Below are positions 44,512 to 53,178 of a stretch of DNA of 64,000 bases, one piece after another. Source of the stretch: Pedobacter sp. HDW13 (GTDB lineage: Bacteria > Bacteroidota > Bacteroidia > Sphingobacteriales > Sphingobacteriaceae); NCBI RefSeq assembly GCF_011303555.1, contig NZ_CP049868.1, forward strand, positions 806,001 through 870,000, given 5' to 3'. The stretch's first letter is position 1. Every line of letters begins with the position of its first letter. Position numbers and translations under genes: made by a program. The notes beneath the pieces were generated by a model. The model was not told where the DNA came from, ran no database searches, and worked only from the letters and a program-made list of their open reading frames with translations.

Positions 44512-46016
44512 ATGGAAAACTTAATTGAAAAACCGGTATTCAAATCCCACTACGATAATTACATCGGCGGAAAATTTGTAGCGCCGGTAAAAGGTGCATA
44601 TTTCGACAATGTCTCTCCTATTGATGGAAAAGTATTTACCAAAGCCGCACATTCTACCAAAGAAGATTTAGCCCTTGCTGTTGATGCTGCACATGAAGCA
44701 TTTAAAACCTGGAGCAAAACCTCTTCAACCGAAAGGAGCATTATACTCAATAAAATTGCCCAGCGGATGGAAGATAATCTTGAATACCTGGCAACAGTTG
44801 AAACGATTGATAACGGTAAAGCCGTGCGCGAAACCCTGGCTGCTGATTTACCCCTGGGTATCGATCATTTCAGGTATTTTGCCGGTGTAATCCGCGCAGA
44901 AGAAGGTTCACTTTCCGAGTTAGATCATAATACTGTATCCTTAATTGTGCACGAGCCCATTGGTGTGGTAGCACAAATTATCCCATGGAATTTCCCGCTG
45001 TTAATGGGAATCTGGAAACTCGCTCCTGCCCTTGCTGCCGGTAATTGCGTGGTTTTAAAACCTGCCGAAAGTACACCGGTATCGATTATGATATTAATGG
45101 AGCTGATAGGCGATTTACTGCCTCCAGGGGTAGTTAATGTAGTAAACGGTTTTGGTGCAGAACTTGGCCGTGCGCTGGTTACCAATCCAAAAGTATCCAA
45201 AGCTGCCTTTACAGGCTCTACCCCAACCGGACGCCTGGTAATGCAGTATGCAACTGAAAATATCATCCCGGTTACCTTAGAATTGGGTGGTAAATCGCCC
45301 AATATCTTCTTCAGTTCGGTAATGGCCGAAGATGATGCCTTTTTAGATAAAGCTATTGAAGGTGCGGTAATGTTCGCTTTAAATCAGGGCGAAATCTGTA
45401 CCTGCCCTTCCCGTTTGCTGGTACAGGAAGATATTTATGAAAAATTTATCGCCAAAGTAATTGAGCGTACAAAGGCCATTAAAATTGGTAGTCCATTAGA
45501 TCGTACTGTAATGATGGGCGCACAGGCTTCGAAAATACAATACGAAAAGATTGCAGCATACATTAAACTAGGTAAGGAAGAAGGTGCTGAGGTATTAACC
45601 GGAGGTGAAGTAAATGAGTTAAGCGGCGACTTAGGTGGTGGTTACTACATTAAACCCACCATTTTTAAGGGCCACAACAAAATGCGGATTTTCCAGGAAG
45701 AAATTTTTGGGCCGGTGCTGGCTGTTACAACTTTTAAAACTGTTGAGGAAGCCATTGAGCTCGCAAACGATACCTTATATGGTCTCGGCGCCGGCGTTTG
45801 GACCCGCGATGCGCACGAACTTTATCAGGTACCGAGAGCCATTCAGGCAGGCCGTGTTTGGGTAAACCAATATCATGCCTACCCTGCAGGCGCGCCTTTC
45901 GGGGCTACAAGCAATCGGGTGTAGGTCGCGAAAACCACAAAATGATGCTAGGCCATTACCGCCAGAGTAAAAACATGCTTATTTCTTACGATAAAAATAA
46001 ACTAGGTTTCTTTTAG
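44512..46016 (+). CDS. NAD-dependent aldehyde dehydrogenase, frameshifted near C-terminus
   Basis: Oxidises an aldehyde, probably acetaldehyde or a similar small one. From ATG 44512 the frame stops at 45924; adding one G to the G4 run at 45901-45904 restores [19 protein letters not shown] and a normal product of about 501 aa ending at 46016. Visible are the NAD-binding [25 protein letters not shown], the general-base Glu in LELGGKSPN and the catalytic Cys in [11 protein letters not shown]. The order AraC regulator (divergent), dehydrogenase, DUF779 is a known arrangement. Without correction the C-terminal 30 residues are lost. Confidence 0.94.
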
Positions 46017-46117
46017 CGAAAACATTAAATCTCACCGTTGGTTAATTTGATTGCGGCAGGTTTATAACTGGATCTGCCGTAATTTTTACTCTAGAGAATT
46101 TTACCCCAAAAGCTATC

Positions 46118-46492
46118 ATGATCAATCGGATTGAAAGTACAACAAAAGCAAAGGAACTAATTGCAATACTTAAAGAAAAATATGGTGAACTGATGTTTTA
46201 CCAGGCGGGTGGTTGTTGTGAAGGTACACAGCCACAATGTTTCGAAAAAGGGGGGTATTATTTGCGGATGAATGATGTTTGTCTTGGAGAAGTAGAGGCT
46301 TGCGAATTTTGGGTAGACCGCGACCTTTTCGAATACTGGCAGTTTTCGCACTTTACACTCGATGTGCTCGACGGTTTTGGTGTGGGTGGCTTTTCATTAG
46401 AAACCCCACTTCAAAAAACATTTAAAATACATTACCGCTTATTTACCGAAGCGGAATTAAAAAATTTAGCTCCAGTAAAAACGGCAGAGTAA
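46118..46492 (+). CDS. DUF779-family protein
   Basis: A 124-aa cytoplasmic protein of the DUF779 family, which is often encoded beside aldehyde dehydrogenases. It has a Cys-rich start, YQAGGCCEGTQPQC (Cys33, Cys34, Cys41), and further Cys in NDVCLGEVEAC, plus FWVDRDLFEYWQFS. A metal-binding or sulfur-related helper function for the dehydrogenase is inference. It lies 101 bp after the dehydrogenase and ends at a terminator (46518-46550). Confidence 0.92.
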   Translation: MINRIESTTKAKELIAILKEKYGELMFYQAGGCCEGTQPQCFEKGGYYLRMNDVCLGEVEACEFWVDRDLFEYWQFSHFTLDVLDGFGVGGFSLETPLQKTFKIHYRLFTEAELKNLAPVKTAE

Positions 46493-46517
46493 TTTTTGGT
46501 TTATTTGGTTTAAATAG

Positions 46518-46550
46518 AGTCAGTTTGGAGCTTTCCGGCTGACTTTTTTG
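46518..46550 (+). terminator. Terminator of the aldehyde dehydrogenase/DUF779 unit
   Basis: AGTCAG pairs with CTGACT around an inner loop with complementary GGA/TCC words, followed by a T-tract. Confidence 0.75.
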
Positions 46551-46704
46551 TTTTGTGTTATGTCATCCTGAATTTATTTCAGGGTCTTTTAATTCGATAA
46601 ATATTGATCTCGATCTTAAATCTTGACCGCATGTGGTACACGACTCTGGAGAATTCATGCATAATTTTAAAAATAAATGCAATATTTGCATTCAAATTCA
46701 AACC

Positions 46705-46905
46705 ATGAGGAAAGTATTTGCTGTAATCTGCACCCTTATTACACTTTTTGCCATTAAAGAAGCGGTATATGTATTTACATCTACTGAGCCAGACATGATT
46801 AAACAAAAAGCAATCATGATTGTAATTGCATTAAGCATCTGCATTCCTTTAATTATTCTCTCGTTGTGGCTTTGGTCGCCACGCAAAAAGAATAGTGGCC
46901 AGTAG
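46705..46905 (+). CDS. Small two-helix membrane protein
   Basis: A 66-aa product from ATG 46705 with two hydrophobic helices (VFAVICTLITLFAI and IMIVIALSICIPLIILSLWLW) and a basic tail. Not recognised. A longer frame begins at 46633, but the start at 46705 places the first helix at the N-terminus and is preferred. It converges on the DCC oxidoreductase with only 3 bp between. Confidence 0.6.
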   Translation: MRKVFAVICTLITLFAIKEAVYVFTSTEPDMIKQKAIMIVIALSICIPLIILSLWLWSPRKKNSGQ

Positions 46906-46908
46906 CAA

Positions 46909-47310
46909 CTACGAATAAAATTTACTTTTTAAGTCGGGCGTTGGTACCCAACAGCTTTCTTCTTTGCCCCACCACTTGTATCGGTTTTGGGCTACGATAT
47001 TATAAAACCAGTCTCGTACAAACTTAGGGATGATAATAAAACCATAAAGCAATGGCCAGGCCCCATTTAATTTTTTGGCAATTCTTAATGCTGCAGAAGA
47101 TTTGGTATACAATTTCCCTTCTTCTAAAAGTAACACAGTATTGAGTTGAGTTAGATCGACATTAAATTTTGGAAGTACTTCTTTGGCCAATTCGCCCTGA
47201 ATAGCTGTAAAACAAAACTGATCATTTTTATCGTGCGCAATAACAAACTGAACCGATGCATTGCAAAGGTTACACACACCATCAAAAAAGATTATGGGTT
47301 TGTTAAACAT
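46909..47310 (-). CDS. DCC-family thiol-disulfide oxidoreductase (DUF393)
   Basis: A 133-aa protein with the family signature IIFFDGVCNLCNASVQFV; Cys13 and Cys16 form the CxxC redox site of the predicted thioredoxin-like fold. The YTKSSAALRIAKKL and PKFVRDWFYNIVAQNRYKWW blocks are typical of DUF393 proteins. ATG 47310 is preferred to 47325 because it starts just before the conserved block. The electron partner is unknown. Confidence 0.92.
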   Translation of the reverse strand: MFNKPIIFFDGVCNLCNASVQFVIAHDKNDQFCFTAIQGELAKEVLPKFNVDLTQLNTVLLLEEGKLYTKSSAALRIAKKLNGAWPLLYGFIIIPKFVRDWFYNIVAQNRYKWWGKEESCWVPTPDLKSKFYS

Positions 47311-47433
47311 GGTTAAAATTAACAATTAACGTCGGTATAAAAATCAGGCTTTTGTATTATTAACGTGTATTTCTGCCGAAAGTTTAGTAATTAAAGTTTA
47401 ATTTTAAATATCTTATTCAATATAAGCAGTGCG

Positions 47434-48255
47434 ATGTATATTTCTATAAACAACAAATTGTATCCGGCAGAAGAGGCCAGTATTTCAGTCTCCGACTTAT
47501 CTGTACAAAGGGGTTTTGGTATTTTCGATTTCCTTAAAACGATAAATCATAAGCCAATTTTTATCGACAATTATTTCGACCGCTTTTACCATTCGGCAGA
47601 GGAAATGAATATGGAAGTGGGTTTTGACCGCTCGAAACTGCGCGAAAGCATAAACCAGCTAATGGAGAAAAACAATATCCCCAACTCCGGTATCAAAATA
47701 ATTTTAACCGGTGGTTTTGCTGACGATGGCTATACCATGAGCAAACCCAACCTGGTTATTACGCAAACACCATTAGAGGTTAATCCTGATCCTTTTAAAA
47801 ACCCCTTGAAACTGCTTACCTACAACCACCAGCGCCAGTTGCCCATGGTTAAAACAATCGATTATCTGCAGGCCATCAGGCTGCAATCTTTTGTTAAAAA
47901 CAGTGGTGCAGAAGATTTATTGTACCACAATAACGGCCTCATCAGGGAGTGCCCCAGGGCAAATTTCTTTATTGTAACCGACCACCATATCGTTACGCCT
48001 AAAACTGAAATTTTAAAAGGAATTACGCGGAGCAAAATTTTAAGTCTCGAAATTGAAGGCTACAAAATAGTTGAACGAGATTTTCAGCTCGAAGAATTGT
48101 ACACTGCAAAAGAGGCCTTTATTAGCAGCTCGACCAAAAATGCCTGGCCCGTGGGTGTAATTGATGGCAAAGAAATTGGCAATGGCAATTTTGAAGTGGT
48201 AAAAGAGATAAACAGCAAGCTACTCGAACTGATTGACCAATATCAGCAACAGTGA
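47434..48255 (+). CDS. Class IV PLP aminotransferase (second paralogue)
   Basis: A 273-aa fold-type IV enzyme. Signatures are LSVQRGFGIFDFLKT, the likely PLP Lys in MVKTIDYLQAI, LIRECPRANFFIV, and EAFISSSTKNAWPV. It differs from the gene at 3149 in the PLP-Lys context and could be a D-amino-acid or branched-chain aminotransferase or an aminodeoxychorismate lyase. It stands alone upstream of pyrR, which has its own promoter. Confidence 0.82.
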   Translation: MYISINNKLYPAEEASISVSDLSVQRGFGIFDFLKTINHKPIFIDNYFDRFYHSAEEMNMEVGFDRSKLRESINQLMEKNNIPNSGIKIILTGGFADDGYTMSKPNLVITQTPLEVNPDPFKNPLKLLTYNHQRQLPMVKTIDYLQAIRLQSFVKNSGAEDLLYHNNGLIRECPRANFFIVTDHHIVTPKTEILKGITRSKILSLEIEGYKIVERDFQLEELYTAKEAFISSSTKNAWPVGVIDGKEIGNGNFEVVKEINSKLLELIDQYQQQ

Positions 48256-48354
48256 GTATAAAATATTGCAATTGATAATAACTGAAACTTAATAATTTAG
48301 CAAACGAAAGCTAAAACAATCAGCATCCGGCTTTACAACCTTAAAACATTTTTA

Positions 48355-48362
48355 TATATTTG
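48355..48362 (+). promoter_or_regulatory. Minus-7 box of the pyrR-pyrB operon
   Basis: TATATTTG is an exact match to TAnnTTTG and ends 15 bp before ATG 48378, so a PyrR-type attenuator leader is not present upstream of pyrR. Confidence 0.55.
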
Positions 48363-48377
48363 CCCAATCCTTCTTCA

Positions 48378-48923
48378 ATGCAAAAGAAAACACTTCTTGA
48401 CGGACAAAAAATTCAGATTACAATTAAGAGGCTATGCCATCAGTTAATTGAAAACCACGACGATTTCTCGAATACCGTTTTAATTGGCATTCAGCCGAGG
48501 GGTATCTTTTTGGCCGACCGTATTCACCAGGAATTACAAACCATCCTTAAAAACAAGAAAATACTAAAGGGTAACCTTGATATTACTTTCTTCAGGGATG
48601 ATTTTCGCCGTAAAGACGGACTGGTTACCGCAAGCAGCAATTCTATCGATTTTATTATCGAAGGCAAAAAAGTAATCTTAATTGATGACGTACTTTGGAC
48701 CGGCAGAACCATCAGGGCAGCACTTGATGCGCTGTTAGCTTATGGCCGCCCAGAAAAAGTAGAACTTTTGGTTTTAATCGACCGCAGGTTCAGCAGGCAT
48801 TTACCAATCGAGCCCGATTATATTGGCCATCAGGTAGACAGCCTCAATTCGCAACAGGTAAAAGTAACCTGGACAAGCGAAGGAAGTGAAGACAAAGTAG
48901 TTTTATTATCGGAAAAACAATAA
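48378..48923 (+). CDS. pyrR: PyrR bifunctional regulator / uracil phosphoribosyltransferase
   Basis: A 181-aa protein of the type I phosphoribosyltransferase fold, with the PRPP-binding loop VILIDDVLWTGRTIRAALDAL, an early IGIQPRGIFLADRI and a FFRDDFRR flexible loop. In Bacillus PyrR binds pyr mRNA attenuators; here the leader is too short for that, so uracil salvage or another control mode is possible. ATG 48378 is chosen because the in-frame TTG at 48360 lies inside the promoter box. pyrB follows 7 bp later. Confidence 0.93.
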   Translation: MQKKTLLDGQKIQITIKRLCHQLIENHDDFSNTVLIGIQPRGIFLADRIHQELQTILKNKKILKGNLDITFFRDDFRRKDGLVTASSNSIDFIIEGKKVILIDDVLWTGRTIRAALDALLAYGRPEKVELLVLIDRRFSRHLPIEPDYIGHQVDSLNSQQVKVTWTSEGSEDKVVLLSEKQ

Positions 48924-48930
48924 ATAAAAA

Positions 48931-49860
48931 ATGGCAGCAGAAAAATTATCAACCCGACATCTTTTAGGCATTAAAGATATTAACCGGAATGATATCGAAT
49001 TGATTTTCGAAACTGCAGATAATTTTAAGGAAGTGATAAACAGGCCCATTAAAAAGGTCCCTTCACTTCGTGATATTACTATTGCCAACATTTTTTTCGA
49101 AAACTCTACCCGAACCAAGCTTTCTTTCGAGCTTGCAGAAAAAAGACTTTCGGCCGATGTAGTTAATTTTGCTGCTTCATCTTCGTCGGTAAGCAAAGGC
49201 GAAACCCTGATTGATACGGTAAACAACATTCTATCTATGAAGGTAGATATGGTGGTAATGCGTCATCCTTACGCAGGTGCCGGTCAGTTTTTAAGCAAAC
49301 ACGTTAAAGCCCAGATTGTAAATGCAGGTGATGGTGCACACGAGCACCCTACACAAGCTTTGCTTGATGCTTTCTCTATCCGCCAGAAACTGGGTGATGT
49401 GGCAGGCAAAAAAGTAGTCATTGTGGGCGATATCCTGCACTCACGCGTAGCCATTTCCAACATCCTTTGCTTACAGCGTTTAGGCGCCGAGGTAATGGTA
49501 TGCGGCCCTACCACGCTAATTCCTAAACACATTCGCCAGCTGGATGTAAAAGTAGAACATAACCTGATTAAAGCCCTAAACTGGTGCGATGTAGCCAACA
49601 TGCTACGCATTCAGCTGGAGCGCCAGGATATTAAATATTTCCCTTCGCTAAGAGAGTATGCCATGATGTATGGCTTAAATAAACAGATCTTAGATAACCT
49701 CGATAAAGAAATTATCGTAATGCACCCAGGCCCGATTAACAGAGGTGTGGAGATTACCAGCGATGTAGCTGACAGTAAACAATCCATTATCCTGGAGCAG
49801 GTAGAAAACGGCGTTGCCATCCGGATGGCAGTATTGTATCTGCTGGCAAGCCAGGGTTAG
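48931..49860 (+). CDS. pyrB: Aspartate carbamoyltransferase catalytic subunit
   Basis: Condenses carbamoyl phosphate and aspartate, the committed pyrimidine step. The 309-aa protein has the carbamoyl-phosphate loop FFENSTRTKLSFE with Ser-Thr-Arg-Thr at residues 59-62, VVMRHPYAGA, HEHPTQALLDAF and the C-terminal VMHPGPINRGVE. No pyrI regulatory chain follows, and pyrR immediately precedes it, the PyrR-PyrB organisation without allosteric subunit. Confidence 0.98.
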   Translation: MAAEKLSTRHLLGIKDINRNDIELIFETADNFKEVINRPIKKVPSLRDITIANIFFENSTRTKLSFELAEKRLSADVVNFAASSSSVSKGETLIDTVNNILSMKVDMVVMRHPYAGAGQFLSKHVKAQIVNAGDGAHEHPTQALLDAFSIRQKLGDVAGKKVVIVGDILHSRVAISNILCLQRLGAEVMVCGPTTLIPKHIRQLDVKVEHNLIKALNWCDVANMLRIQLERQDIKYFPSLREYAMMYGLNKQILDNLDKEIIVMHPGPINRGVEITSDVADSKQSIILEQVENGVAIRMAVLYLLASQG

Positions 49861-50150
49861 GTTTGGCGGTTAGCGTCTGGAGTCTAGTCACTAGTCTGGA
49901 GTCGGTTTTCGTTACAATTAACCGATTTAACCAGTTAACCAATTAATGAGGTTAAACTGTTAAGCAATTTCGTTTACACGATAAACCTACCAATAAACCA
50001 ATAGCAAACGGTTACTTTTCCACATTCGTCACCCACACGATACCAAACCTAAAAACCTATCGTTTATTGCTGTTATTAACAGATGTTAATTACTTCTGTT
50101 GATAAGCTTTGATACTATTTCTAATTTAGTACCAACCATATTTGAAACCA
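49861..50150. repeat. Repeat-bearing intergenic region after pyrB
   Basis: The first 45 bp carry GTTTGGCGGTTAGCGTC and repeated GTCTGGAGTC words, related to inverted words near 23520-23560 and at 19659. Next come several TTAACC/GGTTAA words (49918-49970). No gene or clear terminator is visible. The promoter of the TPR gene should lie in the last 60 bp, but only imperfect boxes are present. Confidence 0.45.
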
Positions 50151-53100
50151 ATGCAGAAAAAATACTTACTAATTCCGCTATTTGTAGCAGGAGGTTTTGG
50201 CGCCTACGCCCAGGTTAGCGCCGTACAAAACCTTAACAAAAACTATCAAACCGGCTTAGAATTATTAGACAAAGAAAAATATACGGCTGCCGCACAACAG
50301 TTTAAACTGGTTGAGCTACAACGTTATAAACCTTCTACCCAAACCGAGAGCAATGCCGAACTTTCGCTTTTAAAAGAGAATGCAAAATTCTATGCTGCAG
50401 TTTGTGCACTCGAATTAACCAATAGCGATGCTGAAAGTCTGTTTCAGGCGTTTATCCGCGATTATCCGCTAAACCCGAACACCAAACTGGCTTATTTTTA
50501 TGTTGGAAAAACTTATTTCAACCAAAAAAACTATAAAAAAGCTTTAGAGTGGTTCGAAAAAACCGATCCTTCTACCCTTTCGGGCAAGCAAAGAAACGAA
50601 TACCAGTTTAAGCAGGGTTATGCCTATTTCGAGCTTAAAGATTTCGAAAAAGCAGAGCCTTTATTCGAAAAAGTTAAAAAAGAAGAAGGTGCTTTTCAGG
50701 AAAGTGCCACCTACTATTTTGCTTACATCAATTATTTAAACAAAGAGTATAAAACTGCCCTTGCCAATTTCGAAAAGTTAAAAGGCTCGCCAACTTACGA
50801 AGCCAGCTATCCGTATTACATCACTTCGATGTATTATTTAGATGAGCGTTACGATGATGTAATTAGCTATGCTTTACCGGTTATGCAAAAAACCAAGCAA
50901 CAGTTCGAACCAGAAATGCTGAGTTTGGTTGCTGCTTCTTACTTTGCAAAATCTGAATTTAAAAATGCAGAAAAGTACTTTGCTGAGTTTTATGCAAAAG
51001 ATAAAAGCGAGACTAAAAACAATCTTTTCATTTACCAGTATGGCTACTCTTTGTTCCAAAACAAGAAATACAAAGAATCGGTAACAGTTTTAGAAAAGCT
51101 AAATACGGATGATATTTACCTGCAAAACGGTATGCATACCCTGGGTAAAGCTTTTATCCAGTTAAATGATAAACCAAAAGCCCAAAGTGCCTTTTTCAGG
51201 GCTTCGCGTTTAGATTTCGATAAGGCGATTCAGGAAGAAGCCTGGTTAAACTATGCCAAATTAAGCTACGAGCTGGAGTTTCACCAGCAAGCGCTTGAAG
51301 CAACACAGGGTTTCTTAAAAACTTTCCCTAAATCGCGCAAAATAAACGAAGCCAAAACTTTATTGGGTGAAGTATTGCTTACGACCAAAAACTACCAGGC
51401 GGCAGTTGATATTTTGGAATCGATTCCGGATAAAACTTTAGAAGCTAAAGAAGCTTACCAGAAAGTTACCTATTTCCGTGGATTGGAGTTTTACAACGAG
51501 AGGGCATTCCCTAATGCATTATCGATGTTCTTACGTTCGGAGAAATTTGCTGAGGACAATGAAATACATGCTTTAAGCACCTACTGGAAAGCCGAATCCA
51601 TGTACGAGCTACGCAAATATGGCGAAGCTGTAAGTACTTTTGAGAAGTTTTTGAAAATGCCTGATGCCGACAAGACCGGAGTTTACAATTTTGCGAACTA
51701 CGCGCTGGCTTATGCAGCTTTTGAAGATGAAAAGTACAGCAAAGCCGCCAACTATTTCGAGAAATTTTTAGCCGGTAACGATAAAGACCAGAAAACCATC
51801 GATGATGCCACCATCCGTTTAGCGGATTCTTATTTCGTAAATAAGAACTACGGCGATGCGATGGCTAATTATAACAAAATTATAAACAGGCACACCAGTG
51901 CTGAAGATTATGCCACTTTCCAGAAAGGGATGATCCAGGGATTGGAAAACCAGTACGATGCTAAAATTGGCACCATGCAGAGTTTGCTTTCTAAATTCCC
52001 GAATTCGAATTATGCCGATGATGCTGGTTTCGAAACGGCCTATACCTATTTCAACAAAGGCGACTTCGATAAATCGAAATCCGATCTGGTTGCCCTGGTA
52101 GCCAAATACCCGCGCAGCAGTTATGTACCGAAAGCTTTGGTAACAATTGGTTTGGTCCAGTATAACCAGGATCAGGACGATGCCGCTTTAGAATCATTTA
52201 AAAAAGTAATTACCGATTATCCAACTGCTGATGAAGCTAAACAGGCAATGGAATCGATCAAAAACATTTATGTAGATCGTGGCGATGCCAATGGTTTCAT
52301 TACTTATGCCAACACTACCCCGCTGGGTAATTACTCGAGCAACGAGCAGGATAATATCGTTTTTGCTGCCGTTAATAACTTGTACTTAAAAGGCGATGCC
52401 AACGGTGCTTTCCAGGCAGTTAATGCTTATTTCGATAAATTCCCTAAAGCCAACCACGAGAAAGAAGCCAAATTTATCAGAGCCGAATCGCTGGTAAAAT
52501 TAAAACGTCCGGATGAAGCTATTCCGGATTACGAGTTTATCTTAAACGACTGGACCAGCGATTACACGGAACGTTCATTGGTTAGCATTTCGCAGTTGTT
52601 CCTCGATCAGAAAAAGTACAACGAAGCCATTGTTTACTTAAAAAGACTAGAAACTACTACTGATTATAAATCGCACTATAGTTTTGCCATCAACAACCTG
52701 TTAAAGGCTTATACGGCCTTAAACATGCCAGATGACATGCTAAAATATGCGCAGCTGACTAAAGATTCGGAAAAAGCCTCTGAAGAAGAGAAAAACAGCT
52801 CGGGCTTATTCTCTGGTAAAGCTTATTTATTAAAAGGAGATACCACAACAGCCGTGAAAGAATTTAAAAATGTAGTGGCAAAAACCAAAACGATTGCTGC
52901 TGCTGAGGCAAAATACAATCTGGCTTTGGTAGAGTATAACAAAGGCGATTACAAAACCTCATCTAAAACCTGTTTCGATCTGATCAACAATATGGCCTCT
53001 TATGATTATTGGGTAGCTAAATCATTCATCCTGCTATCTGATAACTATGTGGCCCTGAAAGATAATTTACAGGCAAAAAGTACACTTCTCAGTATCATTG

Positions 53101-53174
53101 ATAATTACGACGGTAAGGATGACATCATCCCTACAGCCAAAGAAAAACTGGAAAAACTAAACAAGAAGAAGTAG
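50151..53174 (+). CDS. Large exported tetratricopeptide-repeat protein
   Basis: A 1007-aa protein from ATG 50151, with signal peptide MQKKYLLIPLFVAGGFGAYAQ and an almost unbroken series of TPR-like helical hairpins to the C-terminus. Examples of the repeat core are TKLAYFYVGKTYFNQKNYKKA, KYSKAANYFEKFLAG and DQDDAALESFKKVITDYPTA. I count more than fifteen, some degenerate. Many Bacteroidota proteins of this kind work in the periplasm with an outer-membrane partner. The beta-barrel gene starts 4 bp later, making such a pair likely (inference). Confidence 0.93.
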   Translation: MQKKYLLIPLFVAGGFGAYAQVSAVQNLNKNYQTGLELLDKEKYTAAAQQFKLVELQRYKPSTQTESNAELSLLKENAKFYAAVCALELTNSDAESLFQAFIRDYPLNPNTKLAYFYVGKTYFNQKNYKKALEWFEKTDPSTLSGKQRNEYQFKQGYAYFELKDFEKAEPLFEKVKKEEGAFQESATYYFAYINYLNKEYKTALANFEKLKGSPTYEASYPYYITSMYYLDERYDDVISYALPVMQKTKQQFEPEMLSLVAASYFAKSEFKNAEKYFAEFYAKDKSETKNNLFIYQYGYSLFQNKKYKESVTVLEKLNTDDIYLQNGMHTLGKAFIQLNDKPKAQSAFFRASRLDFDKAIQEEAWLNYAKLSYELEFHQQALEATQGFLKTFPKSRKINEAKTLLGEVLLTTKNYQAAVDILESIPDKTLEAKEAYQKVTYFRGLEFYNERAFPNALSMFLRSEKFAEDNEIHALSTYWKAESMYELRKYGEAVSTFEKFLKMPDADKTGVYNFANYALAYAAFEDEKYSKAANYFEKFLAGNDKDQKTIDDATIRLADSYFVNKNYGDAMANYNKIINRHTSAEDYATFQKGMIQGLENQYDAKIGTMQSLLSKFPNSNYADDAGFETAYTYFNKGDFDKSKSDLVALVAKYPRSSYVPKALVTIGLVQYNQDQDDAALESFKKVITDYPTADEAKQAMESIKNIYVDRGDANGFITYANTTPLGNYSSNEQDNIVFAAVNNLYLKGDANGAFQAVNAYFDKFPKANHEKEAKFIRAESLVKLKRPDEAIPDYEFILNDWTSDYTERSLVSISQLFLDQKKYNEAIVYLKRLETTTDYKSHYSFAINNLLKAYTALNMPDDMLKYAQLTKDSEKASEEEKNSSGLFSGKAYLLKGDTTTAVKEFKNVVAKTKTIAAAEAKYNLALVEYNKGDYKTSSKTCFDLINNMASYDYWVAKSFILLSDNYVALKDNLQAKSTLLSIIDNYDGKDDIIPTAKEKLEKLNKKK

Positions 53175-53178
53175 CAAT

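Noticed and set aside
45798..46016. A separate small gene overlapping the end of the aldehyde dehydrogenase
   Set aside because: Its translation from [17 protein letters not shown] onward is the normal C-terminus of the dehydrogenase, displaced by the lost G at 45901-45904.
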